Source of the DNA: Ustulina deusta
Taxonomy: Eukaryota; Ascomycota; Sordariomycetes; Xylariales; Xylariaceae
NCBI GenBank assembly: GCA_023159155.1
Contig: JAJNNX010000062.1
Span: forward strand, 277,267-341,266
Direction of reading: 5' to 3'
Length of the DNA stretch: 64,000 nucleotides
Notes under the pieces: generated by a model
What the model was told of the DNA's origin: nothing
What the model saw: the letters and a program-made list of their open reading frames with translations, nothing else
The model's database searches: none
Position numbers and translations under genes: made by a program
Shown here: in pieces, positions 32,386 through 45,060 of the stretch
Numbering within the stretch: the first letter of the stretch is position 1
How the letters are laid out: every line of letters begins with the position of its first letter

Positions 32386-33896
32386 TAACATAATCTATAA
32401 ATAAATAAAATACCTAAGTATATAAAATACTTTTTTTAACTTTCTATGGTTTAATTTTATTTATATATATTTTTTATAACTATAATATAAAATATTAATC
32501 AAAAAAAGCTAATTTATAGCTAGCTATTTAAGCTAAAAAATATAATTTTAAATTCTTTTTTAAAAACTTACTACTATATATAATATTAGTTTTATGATAT
32601 TTATTTAAAGATTTACTAGTTTTTAATTATTATATATTACTAATATTAAACTATAAAACTTTATAATTTTAAAACGAAAATTGATTACTAGATATATACT
32701 TGAGCTAAATTTATAAATATTTTTTAATATAAACATAATATATTATATATTAGCAAAAGCTAAGCTTTAAATTTCATAATATAATAATTAAACTTCAAAA
32801 TATTTTTTAATTGCTGTTTTAATTACTAGTAAACTTTTAATAAAAATCTTATAAGTTATTATAAATAGTTTGAGTTTATAAAGAATATAATTATAATATA
32901 TAGTATTATAATTAAAAATATTTATAATTTTAATAAAACTAAGTTTTTAATAAGTAAAATTATATTTAAAATAGTTATTATTAGTGTTAAAAAATATAAA
33001 TATTTTAAATAAACTAAACTAAAAAAACAAAAAATAAATTATTGTAAGCTAAATTATTAATTTTTTTAAAAATAATTAAATATTAAATAAAATAAGTATT
33101 AAATAAATAAAATATTTTAATATTTATATTAAAAGCTATATAAAAAATATATTAAAGGTTTAATATAGCAATAATAAACCTATATTAAAAAGAAAGATTT
33201 TTTAGTTAAGTTTTTAAATATATTTATATATATATTTTTTAAATAAAATATTTGTTTAATATTTAAAGCAATTAAACTTATTTGTTTAAATAGCAATAAA
33301 GTTATATTAGCTTTAAATATTTAAAAAATTACAAAAATGCTATTTGTTAACTTTGAACTATTTCTTTTAGTTCAAACTTTAAAAATATTTGTTACTACTT
33401 TTAAAACTAAAAAACTAGTTAACTTTAATTAAAAATAAAATTAAAAGCTATTTTTTAAGCTTTTTAATAAAAGATTTTAATTTGATTGATATAATTATAA
33501 AAACTATATATAAATTAATATATAAAAATAAAAAGCTTTAAAAAATTAATTATATTTTAAGCAAATATTATAGAACTAAAGATAAGTAATTATAGTATAA
33601 AAATCTTTTATTATAAATAAAGCTTAAGTTTTATAAAAATTAAATTAAATAATAAAAATAAAAGTAGTTATTTAATAAAACAAGCGTAGATAAATAAAAA
33701 GTGTTATAGTATTTATAGTAGTATAAAATATAATATATAAACTTGTTAGGTAGATATAGAAACTTTTAATAAAAATAATTCTATTTAATTTGAATTAATT
33801 TTATATATTATAGTTAATTTATTTATATTAGCGCATAAAAGGTAAGAAAAAATATCTTATATATTTAAGTATTTTATTTACTTATAGATTATGTTA
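32386..33896. mobile_element. TIR DNA transposon, copy 1 (about 1.5 kb)
   Basis: The left end TAACATAATCTATAAATAAA is repeated inverted at the right end (…TTTACTTATAGATTATGTTA), with about 45 bp matching at each end including AATAAAATACCTAAGTATAT. TA at both ends could be the target duplication of a Tc1/mariner/pogo-type element. About 1.4 kb lies between, the size of a transposase gene, but every frame is destroyed. A second copy lies reversed at 51759-52972. Confidence 0.75.
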
Positions 33897-35109
33897 TAAT
33901 ATATATATTTTTTGTTTATTATAAAATATATTATTAAATAAGTAATAATATAATTATATATAAAACAATTAAAATATTATTATATTTTAATATTAATAAT
34001 AAATAATTTATTTTTATTAAACTTTTAAGTAATTATTAAAATGTTTATATAAAATAAAACTATATTAAAACATATATTTCTATTTTTAAAAGATATTTAT
34101 TTATATTTATTAAGGTTTAAATAAATGTTTTTAAAAAAAACTAATAATATATTTTTATTATAAACTTTTTTAATAATTATAATAAACTTTTATTTTTGTA
34201 GTTTAATTATAGCGCTAAAAGCTATAATAATTTATTTAGCTTTATTTAAGCTTTTTAAAAACTTTTTATTAAAAATAAACATAATATTTTTATTAAAAAG
34301 CCTTTATATTATTATTATTTTAATACTTAAAAATATTATATTAACTATTATAATAATTATTATTAGTTTATATTTTATTAGTAAAACTTTTATATTAATA
34401 GTTTACTAAGCTTTTATTATAACTATTTTTTATATTTAAGTTTATATTAAAACTTATATATTTAAACTTTATAAAGCTTTATAAAAAGTTTTATTTAGGT
34501 TTTAATAAATAATAAGTTTATTAAAATTATTAGTACTAGTTTAGTTTACTTATATTATTTTAAAAGCCGTTTTTAATAAACCAATAGAATAATTAATCAA
34601 CTATTTTCTTTGCTGTTTATTACAAAAAAAACGTTTATTGTTTTATTTTATTTTTTATTAATTAAAATATAAGTTTTGAATATTAATCAAGCAGCTTAAA
34701 TATGGTTATAAACTCATTATTCTTTCTAGTAGGCGTGTTATTATACTTATTAATAATATTAATAAAAAAGTCTTTTATTAATATAATACTGTTACTAATA
34801 TTATATTTTATTACTACTATAAATATAACTTTACTGTTTGAATAAGTTTTTTAAAAGTTATTTAGCGCTTTTAATTATTAATTGTTCATTAGCAAGCTTG
34901 CAAAGTTATATATAAATGTTAAAAAAGCTAAAAAAAAGTAATATAATAATTAATTAATAAAATAATTTTTAAAAGAAAATTCATAATTTTTATTTAATAT
35001 TTTATAATAGTTATTTCATGTAATATATATAATAAAAAGAAAAGGTTTTTAAAGCTTTAAATAAAAGTGTGCGTTTATTATACTTTTTGTTCTATAATTT
35101 TTAAAGTTT

Positions 35110-35891
35110 TTAAAACCATTTTTTATTTTATAACTACTAACTACTAGATTAAATTTTTAATTAGTTAAACTTTTTAAGATTTTAAAAAAATAAAAATTTA
35201 GTTATATTTTTAATTTGTTTAACTTTTATAAAATAAAAAACTTATTTTATATTAACTAATTATAAAAAATAAATAATAATTTTTTATTTTAATAAATCTA
35301 ATTATTCTTTTTAACTAAAAATATTAACAGCAAAATAAAATTTAAAATTAAATAAATTAAACAATTAAAAATATATAAAAAAAATAAAAAATTATAATAC
35401 TAAATTATTTAATACATAGCTTAAAAATTTTAAAATATACTAATTAAGCTAGACTAATTTTATAAAACTCATAAAAAAGCTTTTAAACTTTTTATAAAAC
35501 TATAAAAGTAAATATATATAGTAATAGCTGATAAATTTGTAAATAATTATAAAAATAATAATAAAGCAGTACGTTATAAAAAAGCTATATAAACCTAATA
35601 TTATTAGTAATTTTAAATTAAAATTATGTTTAAACTTTTAGTTTTAAAAAAAAGTAGTATAATAGTTAGTATAGTTTTAGCAAAACTTGTAAGGATTTTA
35701 GACTTATATAGCAATAAAATAAAAAGTTTATATATAGATTAACCTATAATTTTACAGCTATATATATAAAGTTTATATTTATTTATTTTATAAATTTTGA
35801 TTTCTTTTCTTTTTTTTCCTTTTTAGTTTAGAGTCTTTGTTTATAGTATTAATAAACTAGCTATAGAAGCTTTATTTGACTGATTATAACA
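35110..35891 (+). mobile_element. 3' end of LTR retroelement, family B: internal tail plus LTR (35658-35891)
   Basis: The 234-bp segment 35658-35891 (starting TATAATAGTTAGTATAG, ending GATTATAACA) recurs at 52971-53190, in reverse at 62873-63112, and in less mutated form at 38671. The roughly 550 bases before it also match, in reverse, the sequence right of 63112, so these are 3' ends of two insertions of the same element. The unmutated version begins TGTGACGG, a usual LTR start. Flanks beyond the LTR are unrelated between copies, confirming an element boundary. Confidence 0.7.
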
Positions 35892-36289
35892 GTACTAAAA
35901 TATTATATTTAGTTAGATTATTAAACATAAGCTAGGTTGCTTGCTTAATATATAATAAAACTATATAGCTTCTTTATTACAATAATAAAAAGCTGTTTAA
36001 TAAAAACTACTTTTTAATAAAAAGTAATTAATTTAGTATTATAAATATAGTTCAATATATAGTAGTAATAATTACTATCAAACTATTTAATTTTAAATTA
36101 TTTGTTTTTTATAAAGTTTTTTTTAATAAAAAAATAGCTGGAATATTTTTGTTTATATTTATATTATTTAAAGAATTATTTAATATTACTAGTATAAACA
36201 CTAAACTATTGCTAACTACTAGTGCTACTTATTATAAATCTTAAAATAAGTTAATTTTTATAATAAAAAAATTAAAAAAAGAAAATAAA

Positions 36290-36853
36290 TATAAATATAG
36301 TTTTTAATAGCTAGTAATAGCTACTAACATTTATTAGTAAAAAATAAAAATTAAAAAATACTTATTAATATAAACTTAAAAAATCTAAACTAGGTTAGCT
36401 ATTATTTTAATAATAATATTAATTATAAATGTAGTAAAAGTAACAATGCTTTATATAATAAAAATTTTAGTTAGATTTTATAATAAAAGTAGTATTAATA
36501 TTTATATTATAATATAAATAGCTCGAATAAAGCAGGATATAGATAGGTTATATATATATAGCTATTAATAACCCGTATAGTTATATTAGCAGTAAATAAT
36601 AGCCGCTAATATTTATTAATAAAGAATAAAAATAAAAAAGTATTTACTAATATAAATTTAAAAAGTCTCAACTATATTAGCTATTATTTTAATAATAATA
36701 TTAATAATTAATATAGCAAAGCTAATAATACTATATATAATAAAAATATTAGTTAGACTTTGTAATAAAAACAGTAGTAATATTTATATTATAATATATA
36801 TAACTAGAGTAAAACTAAGTAGCTTTAGCTAAAATATAAATAAAATATATTTA
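36290..36853. repeat. Tandem duplication, unit about 282 bp
   Basis: Two consecutive units share the order TTAGCTATTATTTTAATAATAATA, then a TATATAATAAAAAT..TTAGTTAGA segment, then GTAGTA..ATATTTATATTATAATATA. Matching words are offset by 282 bases (for example 36396 and 36678). A partial third unit may continue to about 36,990. Moderately diverged by transitions. Confidence 0.7.
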
Positions 36854-37229
36854 TATAACTATTATTAACTACTAATATCTAGTAATATTAATTATTATAG
36901 CAATAATATAAATAATACTTTTAGTATATAAAATTATTATCATAATATAAAGCTTAAAAAAAAAGCAGAATTAAGTATAATAAATACTAAATTTTTTTAA
37001 ACGCTTATTAAAAATTAATATTAATAAATATTTAACTAAAATAGCTATAATTTTATATTATTAATAATATATATAAATATTAACTTTTTTTATTTTATTA
37101 AACATTAATTAAAAGTTTTTATTACTAACTATTTTAATATTATATATAAGCCCTAGTTTTTTTTTCTTTTATATATATATTAAAAGTTTTTATTACTAAC
37201 TTTTTTATTTATTCGAAACGTGCTAAAAT

Positions 37230-37680
37230 ATTTATTACTAATTATTTAAACATTTATGATTTTGTTAATTAAAGTTATAAATATTAAGCAAAAATATCTT
37301 TATTATTTTATTTATTAAAGTTATAAATATATAGCAGGAATGTTTTTTATATATATTTAATATAAAAAAATATTTATATTTTTAAGCATTTGCTATTTTG
37401 TTTATTAAAGTTATAAACTATAAATAAAAAAATCTTAGTTATATATTTAATATATAAAAATATAAGCACTTGCTATTTTATTTATTAAAATTAAAGACTA
37501 TAAATAAAAAAGTTTTAGTTATATATTTAATATATAAAAATATAAATAATTATTATTTAGCTTATTAAAGTTATAAATATATAGTAGAAATATTTATATT
37601 TCTAAGCACTTATTACTTAGTTTATTAATGTTATAATTATTTAGTAAAAATAGAACTTATTACTTAGTTTAATATAGCTA
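37230..37680. repeat. Tandem array, unit about 80 bp, at least five units
   Basis: The word GCACTTGCTATTTTRTTTAT followed by TAAAGTTATAAACTATAAAT and a TTAGTTATATATTTAATATA tail repeats. Anchors are at 37386, 37466 and 37546 (80-bp spacing), then 37606 and 37653 with shortened units, and one or two units before 37,386. AT-rich minisatellite; no coding. Confidence 0.8.
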
Positions 37681-37869
37681 TAATAATATAAATTAACTTG
37701 AAAGAAATTAAATATTAAAATTATATATCTAGGGCTAATATTAATATAATACTACTTAAAAACAAACTTATAAAATATAAAAAAAAAAGATTATTTAATA
37801 ATTAAATAATTCTTTATATATAAATATTCGGTTATTAAATTTATCTGCTAAGCGCTAGTGTTTTAGCGC

Positions 37870-38670
37870 TTATATTTATATCTGCTAAGTGAGGATAAAA
37901 GTGGCCACTAGTTGTGTAGATCACAGGGGTAGTGGTCATGTTATCAGGCCCTTCCCTGAACACTCCGATTCGGTTTTAAGCTAAAGGTCTACTCGTCATT
38001 GCTACCGGTGGTGGGTACATCCGGCGGTTGTTTTACTATTAGCTGCATGAATAGGTAACACGCATTGCTTTATAAACAGTCGAGAGGCGCCATTTTACGC
38101 CATTATCTAGTCGAATGCAAGGTCATTAGCTGGCCTTGGAGGGTGTCAGGTGCTATTATCATGATCGACCGACTAACGGATGCGTAATATTCTGCAGTAG
38201 CGAGAACCGGTCAACAAGGGTTGTCTTATCGTTGTTTTCGAAGTAATTTATCACAAGGGCTAAATACAGGGCTTAAAGAAATAACTCAATATAAGAATAA
38301 TATTCTATGATCGCATGGACCCTTGACCAGCCAAAAGACTCTCACTGCCTCCTGGGGGTCAGTCTATATATACAGCATTCCTATCTGCTTTAAGCCCTTC
38401 TGCTCGGTGTTTAGCTAATGCTATATAAGTCGAAATAGCTTCAATTATTTCACACTAGAAGCCTCTGCAATACGGCTTCATAGTTATGATGTGAAAATAC
38501 GAATACGAAGGACTATTGCAGTTCACGGGACCTAGCATAGGTGACCTCCCGTAAGCGCGCATGCTCCTATACAACAGAGTTACAGTCGGCTCGGCTACAA
38601 GCATTGATCATCGTTTATCTATTGTTCGATAATAATTAATATTTTCAAGTCGGACCTAACGTTATGCTTG
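37870..38670. other. Island of near-normal base composition inside the AT-rich block
   Basis: About 800 bases with ordinary GC and intact CpA/TpG, standing between RIP-degraded sequences. No open frame of note. A stretch 37913-38454 begins TGTGTAGATC and ends TTTCACA, carries a TATA-like tract (TATATATACAGC near 38,366), and is flanked by CTAGT and CTAGA (4 of 5 match), so it may be a young solo LTR. This reading is uncertain. The island joins the less mutated family-B LTR on its right. Confidence 0.6.
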
Positions 38671-38841
38671 TGTGACGGTCAGTACAGGCTTAGCGGACTC
38701 CGGGTGGACCTCGTGTCTATATTAGCAATAAAATAAGCAACCTACGCACGGACCAGCAATATAGCTCTGTAGCTACATAAACAACGTTTATATCTATTTA
38801 TTTTATAAACTTTTTGTTTATAATATTAATATATTAACTAT
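38671..38841 (+). mobile_element. Family-B LTR, little-mutated 5' part, truncated by a foldback element
   Basis: TGTGACGGTCAGTACAGGCT opens it and aligns base by base with TATAATAGTTAGTATAGTTT at 35658, all differences but one being transitions. After TATTTATTTTATAAACTTTT it follows the other copies to ...AACTATA, where foldback copy 3 begins. The left part is nearly unmutated, the right part AT-shifted. Confidence 0.65.
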
Positions 38842-39294
38842 AACACATCACACAAGCTTGTTTTACACTTTTTCTTAGTGTATTTTTGCGTTAGTTTTAT
38901 ACTATAAAACTACTTACTTTATTTCTTTAAATAACTTTATAAATATAAGTTCTATAAACTAATAAATTATATTATTTGAATCTTAACTAAATAAAGAATC
39001 TAAATATGATCTTTATAATTTTATAGCTAGTTTATTTATACTGTTATAAAAAAGGATGCTAAAATAATCCCTGCAATTTCTATAATTAAAATAACTTTAG
39101 AATTAAAATAAGTATAAAATTAAAAAAGTAGATTTAGATTCCTTATTTAGTTAAGGTTCCAAAAATCTAAATTATTAGTCCGTACAACTTATATTAACAA
39201 AGTTATATAAATATAAAGTAAGTAGCTTTGCTATAAAAATTAAAGTAAAAGTACTACTAAAAAAGTGCGAAACAAGCTTATAGGATGCGGTAAT
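38840..39294. mobile_element. Foldback palindromic element, copy 3
   Basis: Its ends are ATAACACATC at left and GGATGCGGTAAT at right (reverse ATTACCGCATCC), with ACT immediately on both sides, a possible 3-bp target duplication. The arms and loop (AAAATAATCCCTGCAATTTC) match the family. It interrupts the family-B LTR. Confidence 0.8.
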
Positions 39295-39773
39295 ACTACT
39301 TTAAAATTAGTAATTATTTATTATAGTTAATAAAGCATAAATAGGTTATATTTTTAATTATATATTTAATATAAAAAATAATATATTATATAATATAAAC
39401 TCAACTTTAATTTAATTTAAAAAAATAAAGATTAATTTTTAATTTTAATTTTAAAGTATAATTACTTTATTATATTTAAATAATTTCAAAGGATTGTTTT
39501 TTATTAAAAGAAATAACTTTATACCTAAATGTTTTATAAATAATTTAAGGGACTTAATATTTAAAAAGAATCTAAGTTAAAAAGAATAAATTATAAAATT
39601 ATAAAACAAAATATGAATTTTTAGCTAAAATAAAAACTAAATTAAAATTTGAACTAACTTTTAAACCGTGTTAAACAAGTACTATATTAAGTAATATTTT
39701 AATAAAAACTAACACTAACTAATTTTATAATAATACTTTTATTATTATAAAACTTTTTTAATAATTTTTAGTT

Positions 39774-40195
39774 ATAACTTATAATATAAGTTTGTTTTTT
39801 ATATAAGCTTGTTTTGCATTTTTTTATATACTTTTTTATATAAATTTACTAATAAAATATTTAGGCTATTTTAAGAAACTTAATTGATTTAAAAGCTATA
39901 ATAAAATAAAATATAAATCTAAATTTTTTTTTTAATTTTATAACTATTTCATTTATAGCATTATAACAAACAACGCTATAATAATCCCTATAATTCTTTA
40001 AAACTTAAATATTTCTAAAAATAAAATAGCTTTAAAATTAAATTTTTTTTTTTTAGATTTATTTTATTATAGCTTTTAAATTAAACAAGTTATAAAAAGT
40101 ACACTAAATACTTTATTAAAGAATTTATATGTAAAGGTATATAGAAAAAGTATGAAACAAGCTTGTGTATAAAACGAGCTTATGGGATGCGTTAT
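39774..40195. mobile_element. Foldback palindromic element, copy 4
   Basis: The right end is the least mutated in the window: CTTGTGTATAAAACGAGCTT followed by ATGGGATGCGTTAT. It allows the terminal sequence ATAACGCATCCCATAAGCTC of the family to be seen. The left end is the RIP-shifted version. It lies beside or within a repeat that is also found near 53.2-54.0 kb. Confidence 0.8.
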
Positions 40196-40289
40196 TTATA
40201 ATTTAATTATAAAAATTATATTTAAAAGTATTAATTTTAAACTATTTAGTTTTATTCTATGAGAAGGTTTTTGTTTTATTAATAAATTT

Positions 40290-40746
40290 GCTAGTATTTA
40301 TAACTTTTTTAATAATGAAATTTATGAACTAATAAAAAATAAAATAAAAATAATATTAGTTTTTAAACTAAAAATACTTAAAGTTAATATATTATAAATT
40401 AATTAAAAAAATATATTAAAAAGTTTATAAAACTTGTTTTTATTTAATTAAAACCTTTTTTAATAAAATTATCAAAATAATTTAAGCTTTATTAGTAATT
40501 TATTATAATCTCAATTAATTAATAATTATTTTAAAACTATTAAAACTTATATATAAAGCTAATATAAATATTAATAAATTCATTTTTATTTTTAATAACT
40601 TTACTTAAAAATATAAACTAGCTAAATTAAAATAAAACTATAAACTATAAAACTATATTTATATAAATTTAAAAAAAAGTTATATAAAGCTCATATTATT
40701 TTTAATATTTAAAATGAATATTTATTAATAAAGTTATTAAATTAAT
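40290..40746. repeat. Dispersed repeat, partner of 53,700-54,045
   Basis: Shared run: TTTTTAAACTAAAAATACTT, a TTAATATATTATAAA segment, TTTTATTTAATTAAAA, AAAATAATTTAAG, TTTATTAGTAATTTATTATA, and a right end AAATTAATATAAC. Same orientation, transitions mostly. Identity of the parent element unknown. Confidence 0.6.
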
Positions 40747-41346
40747 ATAACTTATCACATAACTTTGCTTTATACACAAGCTTGTTTTGCACTTTTCTTT
40801 TTGCATTCCGTACATAAATGTTCTATTAAAAACTACTTCTTTCACCGTTAAATAGATTTACTAAAAAAGGTCCTATAAACTCAGGGTTTAAAGTTTTAAA
40901 TATATAACTAGGTAATAAATGTTATGCTGTAATGGCATAATAAGGCTAATACATGCGGAGGCTGCAACACTTGCAGTCCCTTGGTCTTTTGGCGCAATGG
41001 TGACCGCTCGGCAATTCGTCCCAACAATAAATCTAAAAACAATTCTCTTAATTTTATAGCTATTTCATTCCACGAAATATATAAGTTTTAGAAATTGCAA
41101 GGATTATTTTAGCGTGGGTTTTTATAGCGTTATAAATAAAATAGCTATAAAAATAAAACGATTATTTTTTATATTTATTATTTAATTATAAATCTAACTA
41201 TATAATTTCTGTTTATTATAGCGTCTAAATTAAAAAAGTTGTAAAAGAGTAGATTAAATAGCTTTAATAGAAAGTTTACGTACTAAATATAAAAAGAAAA
41301 ATATAAAACAAGCTTATATATATAGTAAGCTTATATTATAAGTTAT
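40747..41346. mobile_element. Foldback palindromic element, copy 5, carrying a nested mini-LTR
   Basis: Ends ATAACTTATCACATAACTTT at left and AAGCTTATATTATAAGTTAT at right, with AAT on both sides (40744-40746 and 41347-41349). It is longer than its sisters because 107 bases plus a 5-bp duplication were inserted in its left arm at 40920. Confidence 0.8.
40920..41026. mobile_element. 107-bp solo mini-LTR with target duplication ATAAA, unaffected by RIP
   Basis: It begins TGTTATGC and ends CCAACA (TGTT...AACA), with ATAAA exactly on each side (40915-40919 and 41027-41031). Composition is about half GC, in strong contrast to the surrounding element. There is no coding. This is the size of LTRs of very small (TRIM-like) retroelements. 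Confidence 0.75.
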
Positions 41347-41367
41347 AATAAAACACTTGTTTATAAA

Positions 41368-41532
41368 TGTTACAGTGATTCAGTCATTTATTAAAAATAA
41401 CAATTATTATATAAAATATAAATAAATAATCTTTTTTTTTTTAAGTATAAAATCATAAGAACGTCTACCTATTTATAGATATAATAAACATATTTATAGC
41501 TATAGCTAATATATTTATAGTTATGCTTATTA
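41368..41532 (-). repeat. Gypsy element 3' LTR (left copy)
   Basis: 165 bp, starts TGTTACAG and ends GCTTATTA (from GCCTATCA). See the element entry for comparison with its partner. Confidence 0.92.
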
Positions 41533-44500
41533 AGTGCTTTTTCTCTTAAATAAAGCTATTTGTCCCAGGTTATAAATGTTTTTTATAATTTAATATTTTT
41601 AATTTTTTTTGTTATATAACATGTAATACTTGTTTTTTTTTAATTTTCCTAGTTTTTGTACTTTTTTATTATTTTTGTAATTTTGTCCAATTTAATAAAG
41701 CTTTGTTTTATTTTATTAAAAATATTTTTATAGTTATTAAGAATACTTTTGTAGTTATTAAGCATTTTTATTATTTGTTTAAAAATATTTTTAGTGTTTT
41801 TTTTGTATGTTTTAATAGTACGTATAGTTTTTTATAGTTAAAGTTTAATAATATTAATTTTTTTAGTTATTTTATTATTGTTAGAGTTAAACTTATTAAT
41901 TTAAGTAGCTAGCTTAGCAATAGCTTTATTTTGTTGCTTAAATTTAATTTTATAGTTGTTAAGTTAAGCTTTTAAGTTATTAAACTTGTTTTGTATAATA
42001 TTTAAATTAACCTTTTTGTAATAATTTTTTTTAAGATTATTAATATGTTTTTTTAAATAGGTATAAAGCTAGGTAATAGATTTGTTAAGGTTATTTATAG
42101 CTTTCTTATAGTTAGATTTAATTTGTATTAAATCTGTTCGATTAAGTTTTGTTAGTTGTTTTATAATTGTTAGATTAAAGCTACTATTTAAAAATATAAA
42201 CCTAGAAGCTAGGATATTAGTTCTATTAAGGAGTAAAAATTCTTATATTTTTTTTTTAATTTTTAGCTTTTATAATATTTATATATTTAGTTTTAAAGCT
42301 TTGTATAAAACTATTAGCTATAAAATTTTTTTTATTATTTTTGCTAAATAGTTTGGTAAGCTTTTTAATAACTAAGTTATAAAAAAGGTTAAATTTGTTT
42401 ATTTTGTTATTAAAGTAAACAATAGCTTTATTAAAGTTATTTATTTTGTTGTGTAGTTTTTTAAATATTGCTAGGCTGCTATTAGACCTATTATAAATAC
42501 TTTATTAATTATTATTTCTAGCTTTTTTTTTGCTATAAATATTGCTTTTTAAGTTATTATTATTATATAATGCTTATTTTTTGTAGCTTTATAGTACTAC
42601 GCAAAATTTGCCTTTATTAAAGTTAAACAAGTAATTAAAAATATTATTATTGCTTTTGTTATTATTGTTATTATTACTGTTTTTAAATAATCTAATAGTA
42701 ATAGTTAGCTATTTTTTGCTTTTAATGCTTAATCTGTTACTTTTAGTATTTTTACTGTTTTTTTTATTTTAATAGATTTTTTTTAGCATAATATTTTTTT
42801 TTTAGGTGCTATTTTTAATAGGAGTAGTATTATGTTTGGTAGTTTTTTTAGCCGCGGCAATTTTTTTTTTTTTTTATAGCCCGATCTAGAAACCTTAAAT
42901 TTTTTTTTTGGTTGCCTGTGCTATATTAATAAGTTTAGCGGTTTTTTTAGTATCTTTGTTATTTTTGCTATTGTTTTAACTAAGATTTATAACTATATAT
43001 TTATTTTTAGTATTATTATATACTATAGTAAATATAACCTATTTTTTATTATTATTATTATTATTATTGTTTAAGTTTATATTAGTGCTTTAGATAGCAA
43101 AAATATTAGGTCTTTAGTTAGCTAAAATATTAAATCTTTAATTAGTAGAAATATTATATTTATTAGTAGTTATAATATTTATATTGTTTTATTAAGCGTA
43201 ACGTTTTTTTTATTATAGCTATTAAATAGAAAGGTAGTATTATTGTTATATTAGAGCTAATTTTAGGCTAGTAGCCGATCTGTTAAGTTTAATATAGTTA
43301 CTATAATAGTTAGCGCTTTTGTAGATCTGATATTAAGCATAACAAAATAGATTTTTTTTAAATTTTATAAAAAGAAAAAAGTAATAAAAAAAGTAAAAGA
43401 AGCAAGGCCTATTTATATAAACAGACTAGTATATAACTTTATATTTTGTTCTTTTTATTATAGTTATATTAGTTTATAATAAGTATGTTTAATAATAAGT
43501 ACGCTTTATTATTTAAAAAAGTGCCCCTAAGTATATAAAAAAAGTACTACTATTTATTTTATAATAAGTAGCTGTAGTAGTATATTTTTTTTTTTTAGCT
43601 ATTTATATATTATTTTTGTAGTAGTTTTTTTGCTATTATTGTAGTAGCTAAGCTTAGCAATATATACTTTATTTATAACTATATATTTATTATTTTTAAT
43701 ATAGTTTTTTAAAAAATAAAATAGTTATAATAAGTATAACATATTTTTTGTTAGTATATATAGTTGGCTTATAATTTTTAAAAAATAAAATTTTTTTAAA
43801 ATAAATGTAGTATATTTATTGTTTTATATATATTTTCTTTATTTTGTTTTTTGGTATAATTATTTTAATAAGTTGTTTTTTTTTGTATAAGCAATATTAC
43901 GCTTTTTATATTCTTTTGCCTAGTTAATAATATTATTAGTTTTATATTTATTAACTAAATTAGGCGCTAATAGTTTTAGTTTTTTTTTATTAAAGTTTTA
44001 GTTATATTTGCTATTTTATTTTTTTTATTTAATAGTATATTTAACCAAAAGTTTGTTATTTAAAAATCGGATTTTTTTTTAAGTAATTTGTTTAATTTTT
44101 TAATAATTCTTAGTCCTTTTAATAGTAACTAAGCTTAGTAAAAAGATTTTTTTATTAAAAAAGTCTTTTTTTTGTTTAAATTTATAAAGCTATATAACTA
44201 AGATTATAGGGTAAACGTGCTAACTATTAAAAAAATTAAGTTTGTATACTAATAGCTTTATTTTTTTAATAATTTTAAAAAGTCCTGCTTTTATTAATAA
44301 TTATTTTTGTTTAAGTTTGCTAAGTAAGTAATAACCTTTATATAATCTAAAATAAACCGTATTGTTTTTGTTAAAAATTATTAGGGTGTACTTATTGTTA
44401 TATTTTTTTTTAGTAATTATATTAGCTATATTAACTAAATGTTCGGCTTTTTAAGCGTGTTCTATTTTTAATACTTTTATTGCTTTATTATTAGCTTTAG

Positions 44501-44689
44501 TGCTTTTTTTCTAGTTTAGGATATCTATAATAAATTATAACTAAAATTCTAGTACTAGTTAGTTTAGTAACCTTTTAATTATTATTAATAATATATTATT
44601 TAGGTAATGTTGTAGTACTAGTAGTAATTCGGTTTAAAAAATATTTAGATTAGTAGCTATATAAAACCTAATAGCTATTTTAATAACTT

Positions 44690-45060
44690 AGTTTTTTTTT
44701 TTTAAAAGCTTATTTATTTAAAGATAATAAGCTATTAAAAAAAAAAGTTTAATGTCTAATATATTATAGATTTTTTTCCAAACTTTACTAGTGAACTTTA
44801 GGTCCTTATTACTAATAATAACTGCTAGCAATCCTTAATTATATAGGTATAACATCCATAATAGGATTTTTGCTTAGTTTTTTGCTATATATTTTTTATA
44901 TTTTAGTATTAAAAACAATTTTTTGCTAGCTTTATATAATATAATTACTAATATATTAAAATAGTTATATTTTTTTATGTTTTAAAAATTTTTTTTAGAT
45001 CTTATTAGCAGTATATTTATAATAAAATCTATAGTAATAATATAATAAAAAATAACTAGT
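44690..45060 (-). pseudogene. Integrase core relic of the gypsy element
   Basis: Reading leftwards on the minus strand: ITIDFIINILLIRSKKNF, then ILWMLYLY...GLLAVIISNKDLKFTS, then KLFFLIAYYL and LLKKKN. This aligns with the usual Ty3/gypsy core SDRDPKFTS and TAYHPQTDGQSER. The second catalytic Asp is Asn (AAT, complement of 44808-44810) and the Glu is Lys; Trp and Gln codons are stops. The first Asp (complement of 45027-45029) is kept. Confidence 0.8.

Noticed and set aside
37230..37680. CRISPR-like array
   Set aside because: Repeats are directly adjacent AT-rich minisatellite units without unique spacers, in a eukaryotic context.
40970..41020. tRNA-like box A (TGGCGCAATGG) and a box-B-like word
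   Set aside because: Spacing is too short for a tRNA and there is no cloverleaf. The piece lies wholly inside a 107-bp insert with LTR ends and a 5-bp target duplication.
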